From Acidimicrobiaceae bacterium (lineage in GTDB: Bacteria > Actinomycetota > Acidimicrobiia > Acidimicrobiales > Ilumatobacteraceae), in NCBI GenBank assembly GCA_006515795.1, contig VFMC01000219.1, forward strand, positions 1 to 10,549: DNA of 10,549 nucleotides, read 5' to 3'. Below the pieces are notes generated by a model, which was not told the DNA's origin, made no database searches, and was given only the letters and a program-made list of their open reading frames with translations. Shown here piece after piece: positions 6,326 through 10,549 of the stretch (position 1 is its first letter; each line of letters begins with the position of its first letter). Both the position numbers and the translations under genes were made by a program.

Positions 6326-6811
6326 ATGCAGATCCGACGCCTGGTTGCGACCGACGATGCGGCGAGGGCGGGTCGTGTTGTGCAGGCGGCCTACCTCGCG
6401 CTCGACGGCTATCCGTTCGACCCCGAGTACCACGACAAGCTTGGAGACGTTGCCGGCCGTGCCGCAGAAGCCGACGTGGTGGTAGGCGTGATCGATCAGG
6501 ACATCGTCGGCTGCCTCACCTTCGTGCCGGGAGTCGACAACCCGCACTACGACTTCGACGATCCGCAGGGGGCGAGCTTCCGCTACTTCGGCATCGATCC
6601 CACAACTCAGGGCCGTGGGGTGGGGGAGGCGATGGTGACATGGTGCATCGACGAGGCCCGTCGCCTTGGGCGGGCTCGCCTGCGGATCCACACGCTCGTT
6701 GCAATGACCGGCGCGCAACGTCTGTACGCGCGGCTCGGGTTCACGCGTACGGTCGAACACGACGAGGATTGGGACGGCATCGCCGGCCTGGCCTACGTGC
6801 TCGACCTGTGA
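6326..6811 (+). CDS. GNAT-family N-acetyltransferase
   Basis: The 161-residue protein is a single GNAT domain that transfers an acetyl group from acetyl-CoA to an unknown amine. Motif A is clear: FRYFGIDPTTQGRGVGEAMV, with the pyrophosphate-binding QGRGVG at 95-100 after a beta strand. Motif B follows as RIHTLVAMTGAQRLYARLGF (120-139), where the LYARLGF turn is typical. The N-terminal MQIRRLVATDDAA is the usual first strand and helix of the fold. An upstream extension of the frame exists but has no family character, so ATG 6326 is chosen. The gene is divergent from the methyltransferase and may be read from a leaderless promoter. The substrate cannot be named from sequence. Confidence 0.9.
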   Translation: MQIRRLVATDDAARAGRVVQAAYLALDGYPFDPEYHDKLGDVAGRAAEADVVVGVIDQDIVGCLTFVPGVDNPHYDFDDPQGASFRYFGIDPTTQGRGVGEAMVTWCIDEARRLGRARLRIHTLVAMTGAQRLYARLGFTRTVEHDEDWDGIAGLAYVLDL

Positions 6812-6864
6812 TCCGGTCGAGTTGATCCGGCCAGGGTGGATCCGGCGAGGGTGATCTAGGTGGC
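6810..6864. repeat. GATCCGG short tandem repeats, about 14-15 bp period
   Basis: GATCCGG begins at 6810, 6824 and 6839, and a decayed copy GATCTAGG at 6853, so spacing is 14-15 bp. Copies two and three share the tail C(C/G)AGGGTG. The array fills the 53 bp between the acetyltransferase stop and the next start. A possible hairpin TCGACC/GGTCGA (6801-6806, 6815-6820) overlaps the stop codon but lacks a T-run. Slippage-made repeats or a binding array; function unknown. Confidence 0.55.
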
Positions 6865-8436
6865 ATGCTGCTACGAACAGCGTGCGTGGCACCCGTGCCA
6901 GCGAGTCGGCGGTCGGTCGATCGCTCGCACACCCCGCCAGGGTGCACCCCGATGGTGCAACAGATCATGTTGCGCTCGATGCCGACCGGCATGCGGCGGG
7001 TGTTCGCCGAGCTCGGCACACCGCTCGACACGCTCGACGCGCGTTTCGTGAACGGGCACTTCTACTCACGTCTGCGTCCGTTGATCTCACCCGACAAGCC
7101 GGCCAAGAAGCTGCCGCCAATGCTGGTGCTGAAGATCGCCACACGCGTGCACCCGGAGATGCGCCGCCGCAACCGCATCGCCGGTCGAGTACGCGTCGGC
7201 GAGCCGTGGAACCAGGTGATCGCCGACTGGCACGCCGGCGGGAAGGCGTCGATCGAGGCGAAGAACATGGCGCTCCAGGACGTCGCCCTCGCGGGTCTCG
7301 ACGACGATGCCGCGGTCGCTCATGCGGCGGCATGCGTCGAGCACTGCGTCACCCACTGGGAGCATCACTTCTGGTTGCACGGCTACGACCTCGGCCCGCT
7401 CGGGCAGTACCTGTTCGAGGCACTCGCATGGGGGCTCGATGCCAACGAGCTGCTGTCGTTGCTGGAAGGCGCGTCGCCCTCGACGACCGCGCCGGCTCGG
7501 GCGCTGTTGCAGATCCGCGCCGCCGTCGAGCGGCTCGGCGCCTCGCCGGCCGACTTCGGCGAGCTGCGGGCCTTGTCGCCCGAGATCGCCGCGGCTATCG
7601 ACGAGTTCCTCCGGGTCCGCGGAACTGTGCTGTTCTCGCGCTACGACGTCGACGGTGTCACCCTCGGCGAGCGTCCCGACCTCGTGTACGCCGGCATCAT
7701 GAACGCCGAGCAGCACGACACCAGTGACGAAGTGGCCGCCAGAACGCAGCGGGCCCGTGATGCTGTGCCGGCCGAGCATCGCGCTCGCTTCGACGAGATC
7801 CTCCGCCAGGCACGCAACGCGATGGATCTTCGCGACGACAACGGACCGACGACCGCTGAGTGGCCACTCGGTCTGGTGCGCATGGCGCTCCTCGAACTCG
7901 GCCGCCGGCTCGTCGCTTCCGGCCGCGCCGACGATCTCGACCTCGCCCTCGAGCTCCATCCCGACGAACTGCTGCCGGGCCTGCTCGCCGATCCGCCATC
8001 GCCCGACGAGCTCCGGGCGCGACTTGCCCGACGCGTCGCGCAGCGCGGCCTCGACGCGCCAAAGCTGCTCGGTCCCGACGAGCCTGCTCCACCACTCGAA
8101 GTGCTGCCCGCGAACCTGGCCCACCTCGGCGACAAGGTGGTGCGTGGTCGGGCACGAGTGGCGAGCTCTCCCGAGCAGGCGTTCGACCTGCTCGAGCCCG
8201 GCGATGTGCTGGTCGTGCACAGCACGACCCCTGCCTACAACCTCGTACTGTCGCTGGCCGGCGCCGTCGTCACCGCCGAGGGGGGCCCGATGAGCCACGC
8301 CGCGGTGCTCGCCCGTGAGCTCGGAATCCCTGCAGTCGTCGGCGCCCATGGCGCGCTCACCGACATCCCCAACGGCTCGATGGTCGAGGTCGACGCGCCG
8401 GCCGGTGAGGTGCGCCTGGTGCAACCCGACGGGTGA
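6865..8436 (+). CDS. PEP-utilizing-enzyme mobile-domain protein without ATP-binding domain
   Basis: The 523-residue protein ends in a PEP-utilizer mobile (phosphohistidine) domain, about residues 425-520. Its signature GGPMSHAAVLARELGIPAVVG carries the His (residue 478) that is phosphorylated in PEP synthase, pyruvate phosphate dikinase and rifampicin phosphotransferase. The first 420 residues are mostly helical, Ala/Leu/Arg-rich, and resemble by layout the substrate-binding middle part of rifampicin-phosphotransferase-like proteins (FVNGHFYSRLRPL, HPEMRRRN, RYDVDGVTL). No ATP-grasp domain is present in the protein or beside it, so a phosphate donor or partner must be elsewhere, or the protein has lost catalysis. 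Start: ATG 6865 is used; ATG 6952 has the better ribosome site (AGGG, nine bases upstream) but would lose the segment VDRSHTPPGCTP, which looks like family sequence. Substrate unknown. Confidence 0.8.
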   Translation: MLLRTACVAPVPASRRSVDRSHTPPGCTPMVQQIMLRSMPTGMRRVFAELGTPLDTLDARFVNGHFYSRLRPLISPDKPAKKLPPMLVLKIATRVHPEMRRRNRIAGRVRVGEPWNQVIADWHAGGKASIEAKNMALQDVALAGLDDDAAVAHAAACVEHCVTHWEHHFWLHGYDLGPLGQYLFEALAWGLDANELLSLLEGASPSTTAPARALLQIRAAVERLGASPADFGELRALSPEIAAAIDEFLRVRGTVLFSRYDVDGVTLGERPDLVYAGIMNAEQHDTSDEVAARTQRARDAVPAEHRARFDEILRQARNAMDLRDDNGPTTAEWPLGLVRMALLELGRRLVASGRADDLDLALELHPDELLPGLLADPPSPDELRARLARRVAQRGLDAPKLLGPDEPAPPLEVLPANLAHLGDKVVRGRARVASSPEQAFDLLEPGDVLVVHSTTPAYNLVLSLAGAVVTAEGGPMSHAAVLARELGIPAVVGAHGALTDIPNGSMVEVDAPAGEVRLVQPDG

Positions 8437-8460
8437 GACCGCCCGTGGGAGAATGCGCCG

Positions 8461-9438
8461 ATGAGAGCAGTGGTGCTGCACGAACACGGTGGTCCGGAGG
8501 TCCTCACTATCGAGGAGGTGAGCGATCCCGAGCCCGGCCCCGACGAGGTGCTCGTCGACATCGCAGCCACCGCGCTGAACCGCGCCGATCTCCTGCAACG
8601 GATGGGTCTGTACCCCGACCCGCGGCGCAGCAGGCCGGAGATCCCGGGCCTCGAGTTCGCCGGTGTGGTGAGCGCGCTCGGTGCCCGGGTCACGATGTGG
8701 CGCCCCGGCGATGTCGTGATGGGCATCGAGGCGGGCGGCGCGTACGCCGAGCGGATCGCCACCCACGAGCGGCAACTGCTCGCCGTGCCGGCCTCGATCG
8801 ATGTCGTCGATGCGGCCGCGATCCCCGAGGTGTTCCTCACCGCGTGGGATGCCCTCGTACTGCAAGGTGGGCTCACGAGCGGGCGCTGGGCGCTCGTGCA
8901 TGCCGGCGCATCGGGTGTTGGTACGGCTGCGATCCAGATCGCCAAGGCAATCGGCGCCTGCATCGCCGTCACCTGTTCGGCCGGCAAGGCCGAGGGGTGC
9001 CGCTCGCTCGGCGCCGACCTCGTGATCGAACGGTCACCGCACGACTGGTTGAGCGAGGCGCTCGGCGCAGTACCGAATGGCTTCGATGTGGTGCTCGACG
9101 TGATCGGTGGCGACGAGGTGGGACGCAACCTGCAGGCCGTGGCGACCCGGGGAACGATCGTGCAGGTCGGTCTGATGGGCGGTGGTTCCACGTCCGTGAA
9201 CGTCGGGCTGTTGCTCGCCAAGCGGGCCACGTGGGTGGGCACCACCCTGCGGGCGCGTCCGCTCGAGGAGAAGGTGACCCTGACGCGACGGTTCGCCGCA
9301 GAGATCCTCCCCCTGTTCCACTCCGGCACGCTGCGCCCGATCATCGACTGCGTGTTGCCGTTCGATGCGATCGCCGATGCCCACCGGCGGATGGAGTCGA
9401 ACGCCAACACCGGCAAGATCGTCGTCCGGATCAGGTGA
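8461..9438 (+). CDS. NAD(P)H-quinone oxidoreductase, zinc-free medium-chain family (PIG3/zeta-crystallin type)
   Basis: The 325-residue protein reduces quinones or other activated double bonds with NADPH. The N-terminal GroES-like part has ALNRADLLQRMGLYP and IPGLEFAGVV (61-70), typical of the PIG3 group. The Rossmann part begins with the nucleotide loop HAGASGVGTAAIQIAK (147-162, AxxGxxG type), followed by FDVVLDVIGG and the C-terminal GKIVVRI. Zinc-binding cysteines of alcohol dehydrogenases are missing, as expected for quinone reductases. ATG 8461 has GGGAGA eight bases upstream. The gene follows the PEP-utilizer gene by 24 bp and could be co-transcribed. Its stop lies inside the end of the opposite-strand DUF1501 gene (8-bp overlap). 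The natural substrate cannot be told. Confidence 0.93.
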   Translation: MRAVVLHEHGGPEVLTIEEVSDPEPGPDEVLVDIAATALNRADLLQRMGLYPDPRRSRPEIPGLEFAGVVSALGARVTMWRPGDVVMGIEAGGAYAERIATHERQLLAVPASIDVVDAAAIPEVFLTAWDALVLQGGLTSGRWALVHAGASGVGTAAIQIAKAIGACIAVTCSAGKAEGCRSLGADLVIERSPHDWLSEALGAVPNGFDVVLDVIGGDEVGRNLQAVATRGTIVQVGLMGGGSTSVNVGLLLAKRATWVGTTLRARPLEEKVTLTRRFAAEILPLFHSGTLRPIIDCVLPFDAIADAHRRMESNANTGKIVVRIR

Positions 9439-10549
9439 AGATGCCGTCGATTGTGGCGACGTTGCCTTCGAGCACATCGCTGGCCGGAACACCGAACCAT
9501 CCTTCGGCGACCGTTGCGTAGTACTGGTCGAACTCGACGGTGGCGATCAGGTCGTCGTTGCCGTCGAGCTCGGTCAATGACGGGTGTTCGCCGAACCGTC
9601 CCTGGTTGACAGGTCCCATCAACAGAACGTTCGACGCGGTCCCGTGATCGAGCCCACCCGAGTCGTTGTCGCGGGCGGTGCGACCGAACTCGCTCGTCGT
9701 CATCAGGAGCACGCGATCGGTGAGCCCCTTCTCTTCGAGATCGACGAAGAAGGCCTCGGTCGCGGCGTCGAACCCCTCCATCATGGCCGCGTAACGCCCG
9801 TTGTGGTCGTCGTGGGTGTCGAAGTCGACCTGCATCGGGACGTGCACGATGCGGACCCCGGTCTCGCGCTGGAACAACTGCGCGGCCAGCCGGAGACCGT
9901 TTCCGAGGCCGCTGTCCGGGTACCCGCCCGTGGCGCCATCCTCGTGCTGGTCGAGGTCGCCGATCGTTTCGGCGAAGGCCACGCTGCGCGAGCGCAGGCT
10001 GCGCATGCGCTGTTCGAGATCCGATCCGCCGCTCCCGTCGGCGAAGCGCGCGAACGCGTTCTGGAAGGTGCGGCGGAACGGGTCGTCGTCGCCGGCGCCC
10101 GTGACGTAGCCCGCCGCATACGCATCGGGGATCGACAGGGTGCTGACCGAGCGAGCGGCAATGGCCGGATGTGCGCCCGTTCCGATGGACAGGGCGACGG
10201 CCGCCGCGGCGGGATCGCCGATCGCATCGGCGAGCCGCCCGAGGAAGCCCGAGTCGGCGATGGTGCTCGGGGTGGGCGATCCGGACCACCAGCGAGCCAT
10301 CATCTCGAAGTGCGATCCATCGGGGGCGGAGGTGCCCACACCTTGCAGCACGGCAGCCCCCCGGGCGTAGACGTTGCGCAGGCCGGCGTTGAACCCGACC
10401 TCGTCGTCGAGGGCGAGCACCTCGCTCTCGGCGATCGCGGTCGAACGCCGGAGGTCGTAGTAGTTGCCCATGCCGTAGGGCACCAGCATCGACAGCCCAT
10501 CGTTGCCGCCGTCCATCTCCACCACGACCAGCAGGCGCCGGCCGAGGTC
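9431..10549 (-). CDS. DUF1501 family protein, 5' end off-window
   Basis: At least 372 residues are encoded; the frame is open to the right edge, where it reads DLGRRLLVVVEMDGGNDGLS. The VVVEMDGGNDGLS segment is the N-terminal hallmark of DUF1501 proteins, which belong to the alkaline-phosphatase/sulfatase-like fold. A GTG near 10525 falls inside this conserved block, so the true start and a likely export signal (often Tat type in this family) lie beyond the window. Other family marks are PMQVDFDTHDDHNG, the segment LLMTTSEFGRTARDNDSGG with GLDHGTASNVLLMG, and FEMMARWW. Aspartate and histidine residues in the FGRT and DHG motifs are probable metal ligands. DUF1501 genes often sit beside DUF1800 genes; whether that holds here cannot be seen. 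Biochemical function of the family is not established. The gene converges on the quinone reductase. Confidence 0.92.
   Translation of the reverse strand, partial: DLGRRLLVVVEMDGGNDGLSMLVPYGMGNYYDLRRSTAIAESEVLALDDEVGFNAGLRNVYARGAAVLQGVGTSAPDGSHFEMMARWWSGSPTPSTIADSGFLGRLADAIGDPAAAAVALSIGTGAHPAIAARSVSTLSIPDAYAAGYVTGAGDDDPFRRTFQNAFARFADGSGGSDLEQRMRSLRSRSVAFAETIGDLDQHEDGATGGYPDSGLGNGLRLAAQLFQRETGVRIVHVPMQVDFDTHDDHNGRYAAMMEGFDAATEAFFVDLEEKGLTDRVLLMTTSEFGRTARDNDSGGLDHGTASNVLLMGPVNQGRFGEHPSLTELDGNDDLIATVEFDQYYATVAEGWFGVPASDVLEGNVATIDGIFT

Noticed and set aside
6865..6951. Possibility that the first 29 codons of the PEP-utilizer gene are untranslated
   Set aside because: ATG 6952 has a better ribosome site, but the segment VDRSHTPPGCTP before it looks like protein-family sequence, so the longer frame was kept with this doubt noted.
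9431..9438. 8-bp convergent overlap of quinone reductase and DUF1501 genes as a regulatory device
   Set aside because: Short convergent overlaps are common in compact genomes and nothing here shows antisense control.
8235..10289. Very long open frame on the minus strand (684 codons), also 7087-8901 and 3444-4895 on minus
   Set aside because: These run antisense to clearly recognised genes or in the wrong frame of the DUF1501 gene, are Arg/Ala/His/Ser-rich without family motifs, and are typical open frames caused by high GC.

Overview
The window is a high-GC, gene-dense bacterial chromosome segment. GC-rich codon ends, GTG starts, GTGA/ATGA gene overlaps and protein types common in actinobacteria point to an actinobacterium, possibly of the Acidimicrobiia; that placement is inference from style and content, not a database match. 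Both ends cut through genes.

Left part (1-4082, + strand): an assimilatory sulfate reduction operon. In order it holds the end of an iron-sulfur APS-reductase-type cysH, cysD and cysN (the two ATP sulfurylase subunits), a cobA-type uroporphyrinogen-III C-methyltransferase, and a precorrin-2 dehydrogenase/ferrochelatase. CysDN make APS, CysH reduces it to sulfite, and the last two genes make siroheme, the cofactor of sulfite reductase, which is not in the window. No APS kinase domain is present, which fits direct APS reduction. All junctions overlap or nearly touch. As given, the cobA gene is broken: about 11 bases are missing exactly where the glycine-rich SAM-binding loop should be, and the frame shifts there.

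Middle (4083-6811): a TCA-cycle NADP isocitrate dehydrogenase (icd, +), converging on a SAM-dependent methyltransferase (-). The methyltransferase frame is interrupted by one TGA at a position where ArsM-like relatives carry a conserved cysteine. The frame then continues for 57 sensible codons, and an mRNA stem-loop of bacterial SECIS form lies directly after the TGA. This makes it a candidate selenocysteine protein and the most interesting item here. A short divergent region with a perfect 16-bp palindrome separates it from a GNAT acetyltransferase (+).

Right part (6812-10549): a run of GATCCGG repeats, a protein with a C-terminal PEP-utilizer phospho-histidine domain but no ATP-binding domain (+), a PIG3/zeta-crystallin-type quinone oxidoreductase (+), and, converging with an 8-bp overlap, a DUF1501 protein (-) that runs off the right edge. 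No tRNA, rRNA, CRISPR array or insertion sequence was seen.
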